Shown: positions 9,590-17,931 of the stretch, in pieces
Numbering within the stretch: position 1 is the first letter of the stretch
Layout: every line of letters begins with the position of its first letter
Assembly: GCF_000317025.1 (NCBI RefSeq)
Contig: NC_019689.1
Span: 695,501 to 759,500 of the forward strand
Origin: Pleurocapsa sp. PCC 7327
Lineage (GTDB): Bacteria; Cyanobacteriota; Cyanobacteriia; Cyanobacteriales; Microcystaceae
Reading direction: 5' to 3'
Length of the DNA stretch: 64,000 nucleotides
Made by a program: the position numbers and the translations under genes
The notes under the pieces: generated by a model
Database searches by the model: none
Told to the model about the DNA's origin: nothing
What the model saw: the letters and a program-made list of their open reading frames with translations, nothing else

Positions 9590-10351
9590 TCAAAAGCCTC
9601 CCGTTAGGGATTCTGGAAGCGAGAGTGCCGTTTTCTCTTCTCGATCTGGCTTAGTTTGGGAAGGTTGTTGAGCGACTCCCTCGCCGACGTTTTTGTATAC
9701 CTCTTGTCCCAACTCTTCAAGAACGACAACAGGCGTAGCACTCCGAGCATTTTCAATGCGTTTGACTCGCACCTGTCCGTTAGAGAGATAATCTCCAACT
9801 CGGACGTAACGGCTAGCTCGTTCGCCAGGAGCTTTGACAATAATTTGAGTCACTCCGCCCATATCGATAATTCCGGTTATGGCAACGGCTTGAGCGATTT
9901 CGGGTTGAGGTGGGAGAAGAGCTGGGGGACGAATCGGGGTGGGAGAAGATCCAAATGGCGAAGGTGAGGACGGTTGAGGAGAACTCGCCGTCGGCGGTTG
10001 AGGAGTATTGGATTGAGGTTGGAGTTGTTGTGGGTTGGGTTTAGGCGCTGGCTTGACGGGAACGAAAGCAAAAGGATCTTTGCGTCCTTGAGCGATTTTT
10101 TGTCTGCGTTGCGCTGGATTGGTTGAGGGGATTAAACCAACCACTGATTCCTTTTTTTCGGCGGTTTTGGGTTGCGAGGATTTCTCAGCATCGGGGGTCG
10201 CTGCTGCGGGACTGGGAGAGGAAGCTGGTTGAGGAGTTTCCGTTGCTTGGGGTTGTTGCGCTTGGTTAGATCCCGATGGTTGGGACGACGAACAGCCGAC
10301 AATCGAGAGAGCGACTGTCGCTATAGATAAAATAAACAACGATTTTTTCAC
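9590..10351 (-). CDS. Pro/Ser-rich lipoprotein with PilP-like C-terminal domain
   Basis: About 253 residues. A GTG at 10351 opens a textbook lipoprotein signal (VKKS, hydrophobic run, then SIVGC with the lipidation Cys), so that start is chosen over a GTG 11 codons upstream; an AGGAGG lies about 15 bases before it. After the Cys comes a low-complexity linker rich in P, Q, S and T (about 20-150), then a compact C-terminal domain (AVAITGIIDMGGVTQIIVK, YVRVGDYLSNGQVRVKRI, VVVLEELG). That domain resembles the beta-rich domain of PilP, the inner-membrane alignment lipoprotein of type IV pili. The similarity is by eye. SigF, which drives pilus genes in Synechocystis, is encoded just upstream. Confidence 0.75.
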   Translation of the reverse strand: MKKSLFILSIATVALSIVGCSSSQPSGSNQAQQPQATETPQPASSPSPAAATPDAEKSSQPKTAEKKESVVGLIPSTNPAQRRQKIAQGRKDPFAFVPVKPAPKPNPQQLQPQSNTPQPPTASSPQPSSPSPFGSSPTPIRPPALLPPQPEIAQAVAITGIIDMGGVTQIIVKAPGERASRYVRVGDYLSNGQVRVKRIENARSATPVVVLEELGQEVYKNVGEGVAQQPSQTKPDREEKTALSLPESLTGGF

Positions 10352-10520
10352 GATTGAATCTCTGCGCCTCCTAAGTAAAGACACTAATAATAACTATGAA
10401 AGATTAAATTAAATTTTGGCACTACGATTTAAATTCTAAAAGAACAATTAACAAAAGGCGGAGATTTTTTGTCTGCAACGTCCAAATGTAAAGGCACACG
10501 GTCGTGCGCCCTTACCTCTG

Positions 10521-11309
10521 TTAAAAGATTTCTTTGCCCATTGCGTTTTTCAGGGTTTCTAATCCCTTCTTGACGCGACGCGATACGGTCACAACACTGA
10601 TGCCTAACTGTTCGGCAGCTTCTTTTTGGGTTAAATCCCGTAGAAAAACAAACTCCAGAATGTGTCGCGTCTTGTCTTCAAGCTGTGCCAAAGCGTGTTG
10701 TAGGCGAAGTTGGTCTTCTTGTGCTAGTTGGAAACTGCGGTAGTTAGGATCGGCAACTAAGTCGCCCAAGCTGGTTTCTCCGTCGTCATCGTTGCCTACG
10801 GAAACATCCAAGCTAATAGGTTCGCGATTTCGCATTGCTAGCTTGACTTCCAGCCATTCTTGGAGAGAGGTTTCCAAAACCTGTGCTATCTCTGAATCGG
10901 TAGGTTGACGGTTGAAACGAGTCTGGAAATCTTTGCGAATTGCCATCGCTTGCTGTCCGACTTCCTGCCAGCGTCTGGGAATGCGAACGCAATGCCCGCG
11001 ATCGCGCAAATAATGTTGAATCTCACCTCGGATATAAGGAACGGCAAAGGAGCTAAAAGCACAGCCTTTTTCTAAGTCAAATCTTTCAATGGCTCTAATT
11101 AAGCCTATGCAGCCAACCTGAAGTAAATCTTCATAACTTTCATGACATTGGTTTACCCAATGGTGGGCTTCTTTTCTCACCAATCCAAAGTTTAGTTTGA
11201 GAATTCGATCGCGAAGTTCTATTTTAGCAGTCTTTTTATACTCTCTAAATAAGCTCAAAGTCTCTAATTTGAGGTTATCTTTAGTGGTATCTTTAACCGA
11301 GATATACAT
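10521..11309 (-). CDS. sigF: RNA polymerase sigma factor, SigF type (group 3)
   Basis: About 262 residues from ATG 11309 (MYISVKD); the frame is open 29 codons further but the extra part is AT-rich and unlike the family. Region 2 is clear (DLLQVGCIGLIRAIERFD and FSSFAVPYIRGEIQHYLRD), region 3 follows, and region 4 has the helix-turn-helix LTQKEAAEQLGISVVTVSRR. Length and motifs fit the SigB/F/G family, which in cyanobacteria is SigF. In Synechocystis SigF is needed for pilA transcription, pili and phototaxis, so its place beside a PilP-like gene and 8 kb from the taxis operon is suggestive. An intrinsic terminator separates it from psbO upstream. Confidence 0.9.
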   Translation of the reverse strand: MYISVKDTTKDNLKLETLSLFREYKKTAKIELRDRILKLNFGLVRKEAHHWVNQCHESYEDLLQVGCIGLIRAIERFDLEKGCAFSSFAVPYIRGEIQHYLRDRGHCVRIPRRWQEVGQQAMAIRKDFQTRFNRQPTDSEIAQVLETSLQEWLEVKLAMRNREPISLDVSVGNDDDGETSLGDLVADPNYRSFQLAQEDQLRLQHALAQLEDKTRHILEFVFLRDLTQKEAAEQLGISVVTVSRRVKKGLETLKNAMGKEIF

Positions 11310-11460
11310 AGCGCAATTAATTGAAGAAAGCGATCGGCTGCAAAATGTTTTTCGTTGTTTTAAGGCTGTTTTTCTTGTATTGACAGCCCTCAACATCTAC
11401 AGCTTATTGTTTGCACTAGCCCAGTTACAACAGCATTTTTACGATATTAGACGCTTAAAA

Positions 11461-11491
11461 AATAAAAAAATCTCCGCAATTCTACGGAGAT
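11461..11491 (-). terminator. intrinsic terminator of psbO
   Basis: On the minus strand the hairpin stem ATCTCCG/CGGAGAT with an 8-base loop is followed by a run of T (A-run at 11464-11470 on the plus strand). It lies about 105 bases after the psbO stop and upstream of sigF, so it should end psbO transcription and isolate sigF. Confidence 0.8.
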
Positions 11492-11597
11492 TCATTCGAG
11501 TTATTTTTAAAACCCTTGCTAAATAAGAGGGAACATCCCCCCGCGAAGATTTGTACTTGATAGATTGTTGGCAAAGGTTGCTAAAACAATCTTTTAA

Positions 11598-12431
11598 CTA
11601 AGCTTCTGGTGTGACGCGAGCGTAGAAAATTCCGCGAACTTTGACATCTACAGCATCTCTAGCGCCTAGATCGGTATCTGATGGCTGTACGCTTTCAAAA
11701 ACTCCGGCAATTTCGCCAGTTTCTCCATCAACCTTGGTGACTTGCAAAGAAATCTTCCCTACACCAGCAGTAGTTTCCTTAACGTTAGCGCGGCTGTATT
11801 CGGCTTCATCCCCACTAGCTGGAAGAGCAACAGCAGTATCGTAACCCGTATAGACACCGCGACCTTTGGGATCGAGGAATCCTGCACCCCGGTAGGAGGG
11901 AACTTTGAATTGTCCTTCAAAGTCTACCGAACTGTTAATGGAAGTAAAGCCGGGTTCCGTTCGACCTTCTAAACTTTTAATGGTAAAAAAGAAAGGAAAT
12001 TGCTCGCCGCCCGGAACCTGAACGGTAATAGGCTGAAAGTCAATACCGTCTTCTTCTTTCAAGGTCAACACCCCATTCTCATCTACGGTAATCGTTCCGG
12101 TAATTTGCTCTAGGGTAGTGGTTGCTCGCGTCAAGAGTTTGCCCGGAATGAATTCGGCTTCTTGCCGCTTAGTTTTGGGTTCTTCTTTGACAAAATATTC
12201 TTGGGGTTCTAAGCACAAATCGGAAACGCGATAACTCTTGTTAGGTTCGATGGGAATCGTGCCGCGCGTAAATTCTGAAATTTGCGGACATTTATTGGCA
12301 AGCCCGGTTCCTAGAATTTCATCGTAAGTCAATTGTTCGCGGTCGGCTGCGGTGGCTGGTCCTTCGCTGCAAGCTGTCAGTATTCCCAAACATAATGCCA
12401 AAAAGGCAACGATTAAGGCGCGATATCTCAT
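11598..12431 (-). CDS. psbO: photosystem II manganese-stabilizing protein PsbO
   Basis: 277 residues from ATG 12431, which gives a standard export/lipoprotein-like signal (MRYRALIVAFLALCLGILTAC); the open frame extends 31 codons upstream but that part is not conserved. The mature domain shows the PsbO hallmarks LTYDEILGTGLANKCP, the paired Cys (NKCPQ and SDLCLEP) that form the structural disulfide, FTIKSLEGRTEPGF, GRGVYTGYDTAVALP and a C-terminal VRGIFYARV. PsbO caps the lumenal side of photosystem II and stabilises the Mn4CaO5 cluster. It is monocistronic: terminator downstream, divergent gene upstream. Confidence 0.97.
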   Translation of the reverse strand: MRYRALIVAFLALCLGILTACSEGPATAADREQLTYDEILGTGLANKCPQISEFTRGTIPIEPNKSYRVSDLCLEPQEYFVKEEPKTKRQEAEFIPGKLLTRATTTLEQITGTITVDENGVLTLKEEDGIDFQPITVQVPGGEQFPFFFTIKSLEGRTEPGFTSINSSVDFEGQFKVPSYRGAGFLDPKGRGVYTGYDTAVALPASGDEAEYSRANVKETTAGVGKISLQVTKVDGETGEIAGVFESVQPSDTDLGARDAVDVKVRGIFYARVTPEA

Positions 12432-12501
12432 TGTTGTTAACCTCGCTTCGTCAATCTCTAATTTGTAAAGTCTTGTCCATATAAGCAGTATTAAACTAAA
12501 A

Positions 12502-12513
12502 GCCATTAATGGC
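12502..12513. promoter_or_regulatory. 12-bp perfect palindrome upstream of psbO
   Basis: GCCATTAATGGC reads identically on both strands, about 70 bases before the psbO start codon and about 130 before the divergent gene. It may be an operator or lie in the psbO leader; no known regulator site is recognised. Confidence 0.25.
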
Positions 12514-12643
12514 ATTTTGGACAAGTTATTTTAGTTGCACCGCAATCTAATGTACCAAATTTAGATACCCCAAATCGCGAAAGCTAGAGGGATTGTTTGC
12601 GCCATCGATTATGATGAGAGCGATCGCTTATTAACTCAGATCG

Positions 12644-12967
12644 ATGAACATTCATCCAGATTGGGATAGCAGCCAGCTAGAAGAATCGTTACAAGAGATT
12701 TCGACGACAGTATGGGCTATCGGGAAACAATGCCAAGGAGACAGTCATTGCCTGCTGACTTTGCTGCGCGCTCTAGAGTGCTTGCATCGAGATATTCGAG
12801 AACAATTATTCGAGCCGTCGTTACCTAATACTCGTAATGCTCTCTCCAACTTGCTCAGAGAAATTGAGGAAACCGGGGGATGGCCTTATATCGAGCGAAT
12901 GAGACTGCAAGCTTTACTCAAAAAATTGGCTGCGGACGAAGATCCCCAAAAGCGCGAACAGCCATAA
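12644..12967 (+). CDS. conserved hypothetical protein, 107 residues
   Basis: A small, probably all-helical soluble protein (MNIHPDWDSSQLEESLQEIS, then CHCLL-like and LHRDIREQLFEP segments), with no signal peptide or membrane helix. I do not recognise the family. ATG is preceded by a HIP1 site rather than a clear Shine-Dalgarno. The phosphoglucomutase-like gene on the same strand starts 83 bases after its stop, so the two may be co-transcribed. The frame of that gene is open leftward across this one in another phase, but this ORF has the more protein-like composition. Confidence 0.65.
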   Translation: MNIHPDWDSSQLEESLQEISTTVWAIGKQCQGDSHCLLTLLRALECLHRDIREQLFEPSLPNTRNALSNLLREIEETGGWPYIERMRLQALLKKLAADEDPQKREQP

Positions 12968-13050
12968 TCGAGTTTCACGCGCAAAACGAGTTTTCAAAAC
13001 GAACTCGAACGGCTAATCTGGGAGAAGATAAGAGTTTGCAAGCGAGTTTC

Positions 13051-14496
13051 ATGCCTTTTACCGTCAACCCGATTAAATTTGGTACCGATGGCTGGCGAGG
13101 CGTTATCGCCGCCGATTTTACCTTCGAGCGGGTGTGGATGTTAGCCCCGCTAGCCGCTAAGGTTTTAGCCGATAACTATGGAACGGCAACGGGCGATCGC
13201 CGCATTATCGTGGGTTACGATCGCCGCTTCATGGCAGAAGATTTTGCCAAAGCAGCAGCCGAATCCATTCGAGAAGCGGGTTTCGATGTCTTGCTGTCCC
13301 AGTCTTACGCCCCGACACCCGCTTTCAGTTGGGCAGCCAAAACCCAAAATGCCTTGGGAGCGATCGTTCTGACTGCCAGCCACAATCCAGCGAAATATCT
13401 CGGATTGAAGGTAAAAGGAGCCTTTGGCGGTTCGGTATCTCCGGAAGTGACGCAGCAAATCGAAGCTTTGCTGTCCCAAAATGTCTCCCATGGGAGACAA
13501 ATGGGGAGTTTAACCTCATTCGATCCCTGGTCGAGTTACTGCGACGGGTTGCGGGCTAAGGTCAAGATTGACGCAATCAAAGACGCGATCGCGTCTGGGA
13601 AACTCAAGGTCTTTGCTGATGTCATGCACGGTGCGGCAGCCTCTGGATTGGGTCGCTTGCTCGACTGTCCGATCGCGGAAATTAATGGCGATCGCGATCC
13701 TTTATTTGAAGGCGGCGCGCCAGAACCCTTACCGCGTTATATTCCTAAGTTATTTGAAGCGATTAAAAGCGATGCCCGTCAAGGGGGAGATTGCATTCGG
13801 GTTGGATTGGTTTTCGATGGCGATAGCGATCGCGTAGCGGCAGTAGACGGGCAAGGAAATTTTCTCAGTTCCCAAGTCTTGATTCCCATTCTGATCGAAC
13901 ACCTCGCCGATCGCAAAGGCATGACGGGAGAAATCGTTAAAACGGTCAGCGGTTCCGACCTGATTCCGCGTTTGGCAAAACTTTACAACCTGCCCGTCTT
14001 TGAAACGCCGATCGGTTATAAATACATCGCCGATCGCATGCTAAGCGCTCAAGTTCTCATCGGCGGGGAAGAGTCGGGGGGAATTGGCTATGGAACTCAT
14101 ATTCCCGAACGCGATGCCCTCCTATCGGCACTTTACGTTCTCGAAGCCGCGATCGAGTCGGGACAAGATTTAAGCGCTATCTACGTTCGACTGCAAGAAA
14201 AAACCGGATTTACCTCTGCCTACGATCGCATCGATCTGCCCCTAGCCAGTATGGAAGTACGAGACAAGTTACTCCAACGCCTAGAAAGCCAACCGCTCAA
14301 AGAAGTTGCCGGACAAGCGGTTGTCGATTGCCTGACGATGGACGGCTATAAATTCCGCCTCGCCGACGGCAGTTGGTTGCTGATTCGCTTTAGCGGCACC
14401 GAACCCGTTTTGCGTCTCTACTGCGAAGCGCCCACAGCGACGCAGGTTCGTCAAACCTTGAATTGGGCAAAAAATTGGGCAACTCAATTTGACTAA
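13051..14496 (+). CDS. phosphoglucomutase/phosphomannomutase
   Basis: 481 residues of the alpha-D-phosphohexomutase superfamily, four domains. The phosphoserine loop TASHNPAKYLGLK, the metal-binding loop FDGDSDRVAAVD, the sugar-binding GGEESGG and the phosphate-binding RFSGTEPVLRLY are intact. It interconverts hexose 1- and 6-phosphates, feeding glycogen, sucrose and cell-wall sugars. ATG 13051 starts just before the family N-terminus NPIKFGTDGWRG; the longer open frame overlaps the upstream gene and is rejected. One base separates its stop from the rdgB start, so translation is probably coupled. Substrate preference (glucose or mannose) cannot be told from sequence; a GlmM role is less likely from the motif context. 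Confidence 0.92.
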   Translation: MPFTVNPIKFGTDGWRGVIAADFTFERVWMLAPLAAKVLADNYGTATGDRRIIVGYDRRFMAEDFAKAAAESIREAGFDVLLSQSYAPTPAFSWAAKTQNALGAIVLTASHNPAKYLGLKVKGAFGGSVSPEVTQQIEALLSQNVSHGRQMGSLTSFDPWSSYCDGLRAKVKIDAIKDAIASGKLKVFADVMHGAAASGLGRLLDCPIAEINGDRDPLFEGGAPEPLPRYIPKLFEAIKSDARQGGDCIRVGLVFDGDSDRVAAVDGQGNFLSSQVLIPILIEHLADRKGMTGEIVKTVSGSDLIPRLAKLYNLPVFETPIGYKYIADRMLSAQVLIGGEESGGIGYGTHIPERDALLSALYVLEAAIESGQDLSAIYVRLQEKTGFTSAYDRIDLPLASMEVRDKLLQRLESQPLKEVAGQAVVDCLTMDGYKFRLADGSWLLIRFSGTEPVLRLYCEAPTATQVRQTLNWAKNWATQFD

Positions 14497-14497
14497 A

Positions 14498-15079
14498 ATG
14501 AGAAAATTGGTCGTAGCCACTGGAAACCCCGGCAAACTGCGAGAAATACGAGAATATCTGACGGGCTTTGATTGGGAATTACAGTTAAAACCCGACGATC
14601 TCGATATAGAAGAAACAGGCGACACTTTTATTGCCAATGCTTGTCTCAAAGCCTCCCAGGTAGCCAGAGCAGTAGGAGAATGGGCGATCGCCGACGATTC
14701 TGGATTGGAAGTAGAAGCGCTTGGGGGAGCGCCGGGTATTTATTCGGCTCGTTATGGGAAGACAGACCGAGAACGAATCGAAAGACTCTTAAAAGAGCTA
14801 GGAGATAGCGAAAATCGACGCGCTCAATTCGTCTGTGCCGTCGCGATCGCACGTCGGGATGGTTCGATTGCCGCCTTCGTCGAAGGGATTTGCCCAGGAG
14901 AAATCCTCCGCGAGCCTCGCGGTATGGGGGGCTTCGGCTACGATCCCATCTTTTACGTGCCCCAACAACAACAAACTTTTGCCCAGATGCAACCAGAAGT
15001 CAAGCGAAAATTCAGCCATCGCGGTCGAGCTTTTGAAAAATTACTGCCTAAGTTGCGAGAAATAGAGAGTGAAGTATGA
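14498..15079 (+). CDS. rdgB: XTP/dITP diphosphatase RdgB (HAM1 family)
   Basis: 193 residues. The N-terminal VVATGNPGKLREI phosphate-binding motif, DTFIANACLKA, the catalytic-site ADDSGLEVEALGGAPG and the C-terminal SHRGRAF motif are complete. The enzyme hydrolyses non-canonical purine triphosphates (ITP, XTP and deoxy forms) to monophosphates, cleaning the nucleotide pool. ATG 14498 is preferred over an overlapping TTG at 14489, which would reach into the upstream gene. It forms a tight pair with the phosphoglucomutase-like gene and is convergent with glnB; its last codons lie inside the hairpin between the two genes. Confidence 0.95.
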   Translation: MRKLVVATGNPGKLREIREYLTGFDWELQLKPDDLDIEETGDTFIANACLKASQVARAVGEWAIADDSGLEVEALGGAPGIYSARYGKTDRERIERLLKELGDSENRRAQFVCAVAIARRDGSIAAFVEGICPGEILREPRGMGGFGYDPIFYVPQQQQTFAQMQPEVKRKFSHRGRAFEKLLPKLREIESEV

Positions 15080-15112
15080 AGTATGAAGTCAGCCTTCATC
15101 CTTCATCCTTCA
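15070..15112. terminator. heptamer-repeat hairpin between convergent rdgB and glnB
   Basis: Three GAAGTAT-type heptamers are followed after 5 bases by three CCTTCAT heptamers. They form an inverted repeat with 19-base arms (15070-15088 and 15094-15112) and two mismatches. It lies exactly at the junction of two convergent genes and covers the rdgB stop codon, so it may block read-through both ways; no U-tract follows, so classic intrinsic termination is not assured. Confidence 0.5.
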
Positions 15113-15118
15113 TTGCTG

Positions 15119-15490
<372 letters not shown>

Positions 15491-15573
15491 TTATTTATAC
15501 GGCGAGCCTGCCACTTTACGATCGCTTCCAAGGTGGAAATTTTTGTGAAGCTTGCTAAGGTATGCCCAAACGT

Positions 15574-16002
15574 TTATCGATCTCCGGGCAAAGGTGGCTC
15601 TAGTGCTAGCCATCGAACCATAGATTCGGGGAGGGGGATTCTGCGTCGCGCGATGGGATCGATACAGACGTGTTTGGTTTTTGCCTTTGCCAAACATTCT
15701 GCCCGACAGGAGCGACTGTGAATCAGATAGTCAATCTCAAACTCGTTCTCTTGCAACTGCCGGGAGAACAAATGTATCGCCAATCGATCCCCGCAAAAAA
15801 TCGGACGCAAAAAATCTACCGAGCCATGAACGATGGGAATGACCGTCGAAGAATTGTCAAAAAATGTCCTAAGATCGATACTAACTGTCTCTAGAGAAGC
15901 TTCATAGGCTTCGTGGCAAATTGATAGCAACTGGGCAAAATAAATAACCCCAGCGGCATCGGTATCCGATAAACGAATTGTTCGATAATAAGTAAAGCGC
16001 AT
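15574..16002 (-). CDS. 1,4-dihydroxy-2-naphthoyl-CoA thioesterase (4HBT hotdog)
   Basis: 142 residues, single hotdog-fold domain. The motif LSDTDAAGVIYFAQ near residue 12 contains the catalytic Asp of the 4-hydroxybenzoyl-CoA thioesterase family, followed by the long helix with CHEAYEASLE. In cyanobacteria the orthologue (Slr0204 in Synechocystis) hydrolyses DHNA-CoA in phylloquinone (vitamin K1) biosynthesis, supplying the photosystem I quinone. The length fits and YYRTIRLSDTD resembles that group closely, but other acyl-CoA thioesterases of this fold look alike. It is divergent from the ABC ATPase gene; no other men gene is in the window. Confidence 0.8.
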   Translation of the reverse strand: MRFTYYRTIRLSDTDAAGVIYFAQLLSICHEAYEASLETVSIDLRTFFDNSSTVIPIVHGSVDFLRPIFCGDRLAIHLFSRQLQENEFEIDYLIHSRSCRAECLAKAKTKHVCIDPIARRRIPLPESMVRWLALEPPLPGDR

Positions 16003-16101
16003 GTTGTAGTCATGTCATAACCAAGTTGCGATCGCGATCGCAACAGCCATCGTTGATAGAGGTTAATCTTGCGTTATATTCTGCCAGATTTGCCACAATA
16101 G

Positions 16102-16863
16102 ATGTGTACTGTAGCTAGTTTTCGACTCTTGTCTTCTATTCGCACTCAGCTCGATTCGTCGGTCGATCGCGATCGCATAGACACCCGGTCTGCGATCGCA
16201 ATTGCTTGTCACGGCATAGAAATGACTTTCCAATCCGGCAAGCAGTCTTACCAAGCTCTCAAGGGGATCGATCTAGAAGTCAACAGCGGTACGATTCAAC
16301 TTCTCATGGGACCTTCGGGTTCTGGAAAAACCACTTTGCTTTCTATTTTGGCAGGGCTGCTAACGCCCAGCAAAGGCAAAGTGAACTTGCTAGGACAAGA
16401 CATTACGGCAATGTCTCGCTCCGAGCTAGCTAAGTTTCGCTTGCACAATATCGGCTTCATTTTCCAGAAATTTAACCTTTTCCCCGCTCTAACCGCCGCA
16501 GAGAACGTCGAAATCATTCTGAAAATGAAGGGCATGAGCGATAAAATGGCAAAAAAAGAAACCAAACACTTACTAGCAACCGTGGGATTGGGAGATAAGA
16601 CCGACTTGCTTCCTCGCGATTTGTCTGGAGGACAGCAACAGCGTGTCGCTATTGCTAGAGCCTTAGCAGGTAACCCCAAACTGATTATGGCAGACGAACC
16701 GACAGCCGCCCTAGACTCCTATAACGGGCATGCCGTCATAGAATTACTCGCTCGATTAGCCAAGCAAGAAGGCTGTACGGTTGTCATGGTAACTCACGAT
16801 CCTCGTATTGTGGATGTCGCCGATCGCGTGGCGTATCTAGAAGACGGTATTTTAAAAATCTGA
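16102..16863 (+). CDS. ABC transporter ATP-binding protein, DevA/LolD type
   Basis: 253 residues. Walker A (GPSGSGKTT), Q-loop (FIFQKFNLFP), signature LSGGQQQRVAIARAL, Walker B (LIMADEPT) and the H-loop (VTHDP) are intact, so it should bind and hydrolyse ATP. Sequence style is that of DevA, the ATPase of DevBCA exporters that move glycolipids or peptides with MacB-like permeases. No DevB or DevC partner is adjacent, so it is an orphan ATPase. The first about 35 residues are atypical and partly encoded by overlapping HIP1 sites, so a later start near IEMTFQSGK is possible. The aldo/keto reductase follows 30 bases downstream. Confidence 0.88.
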   Translation: MCTVASFRLLSSIRTQLDSSVDRDRIDTRSAIAIACHGIEMTFQSGKQSYQALKGIDLEVNSGTIQLLMGPSGSGKTTLLSILAGLLTPSKGKVNLLGQDITAMSRSELAKFRLHNIGFIFQKFNLFPALTAAENVEIILKMKGMSDKMAKKETKHLLATVGLGDKTDLLPRDLSGGQQQRVAIARALAGNPKLIMADEPTAALDSYNGHAVIELLARLAKQEGCTVVMVTHDPRIVDVADRVAYLEDGILKI

Positions 16864-16893
16864 AGGACAGAATACTGAATCCTAAAAGAGCCA

Positions 16894-17931
16894 ATGAAGT
16901 ATAGCCAACTGGGAGATAGCGATTTATTCGTCTCGGAAATTTGTCTGGGGACAATGACATTCGGAGAGCAAAATACGCTCGAAGATGCCCGACAACAGCT
17001 AGACTACGCCGTTTCTGCGGGAATTAACTTCATTGATAGCGCAGAAATGTATCCAGTCCCAGCGAAGGCAGAAACTCAAGGAAAAACGGAGGAATATATT
17101 GGGGAATGGCTGGTTAAGCAGCAGCGAGACAAGCTAATTATCGCCACTAAGGTAGCGGGTCCCAATTCTCGCTTAACTTGGCTTCGAGGCGGAAACAACC
17201 GCATCGATCGCGCTAACGTAAATCAAGCCGTAGAAGATAGTCTCAAGCGCTTGCAAACGGACTATATCGATCTCTATCAAATCCATTGGCCCGACCGCTA
17301 CGTTCCTCTATTTGGCGCCCCCGATTACGATCCGACTCAGGAAAGAGAAAGTACGCCTATTGCAGAACAGTTAGAAATATTTGCTGACCTTATCAAAGCA
17401 GGTAAAATTCGCTATCTAGGATTGAGTAACGAAACGCCTTGGGGAGTCTGCGAATTTTGTCATCTCGCTCAAAAATTAGGATTGCCAAAAGTCGTCTCGA
17501 TTCAAAATGCTTTTAGTCTGGTCAATCGAGTTTTTCAGATTAATTTAGCCGAAGCTTGTCGCTTTAATAATATCGGTTTGTTGGCTTATAGTCCGCTAGC
17601 ATTTGGTTTATTGACGGGGAAATATCTCGACCGAATCCCAGAAAATTCTCGACTGAATTTATTTAAAGGGTTTGGCATTCGCTACGAGAAACCGAATCTT
17701 ACCGAAGCAGTAACAGCTTATGTAGAAATTGCCAAGAAATATGGACTGTCTCCTGCTAAAATGGCGTTGGCTTTTGTGCGATCGCATTGGTTTGTCACCA
17801 GTACAATTATTGGTGCGACGACAATGGAACAACTCAAGGAAAATTTGAGTAGCATCGAGGTGGAATTAGATAAGGATATCTTGGCAGAAATCGATGCAGT
17901 TCACGTTCGCTATCCCAATCCTACACCTTAG
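16894..17931 (+). CDS. aldo/keto reductase, Tas/YajO-like
   Basis: 345 residues, (beta/alpha)8 NADP-dependent oxidoreductase. The catalytic tetrad is visible: Asp and Tyr in INFIDSAEMYP, Lys in LIIATKVAGP, His in YQIHWPDRY. The NADP-binding SNETPWGV and C-terminal IIGATTMEQLKEN segments are present. Inserts after the Lys strand (RLTWLRGGNNRIDR) match the Tas subgroup. The substrate is unknown; related enzymes reduce aldehydes and ketones. It starts 30 bases after the ABC ATPase and could be co-transcribed. Its 3' end overlaps the 3' end of the convergent transporter pseudogene by about 11 bases. Confidence 0.93.
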   Translation: MKYSQLGDSDLFVSEICLGTMTFGEQNTLEDARQQLDYAVSAGINFIDSAEMYPVPAKAETQGKTEEYIGEWLVKQQRDKLIIATKVAGPNSRLTWLRGGNNRIDRANVNQAVEDSLKRLQTDYIDLYQIHWPDRYVPLFGAPDYDPTQERESTPIAEQLEIFADLIKAGKIRYLGLSNETPWGVCEFCHLAQKLGLPKVVSIQNAFSLVNRVFQINLAEACRFNNIGLLAYSPLAFGLLTGKYLDRIPENSRLNLFKGFGIRYEKPNLTEAVTAYVEIAKKYGLSPAKMALAFVRSHWFVTSTIIGATTMEQLKENLSSIEVELDKDILAEIDAVHVRYPNPTP

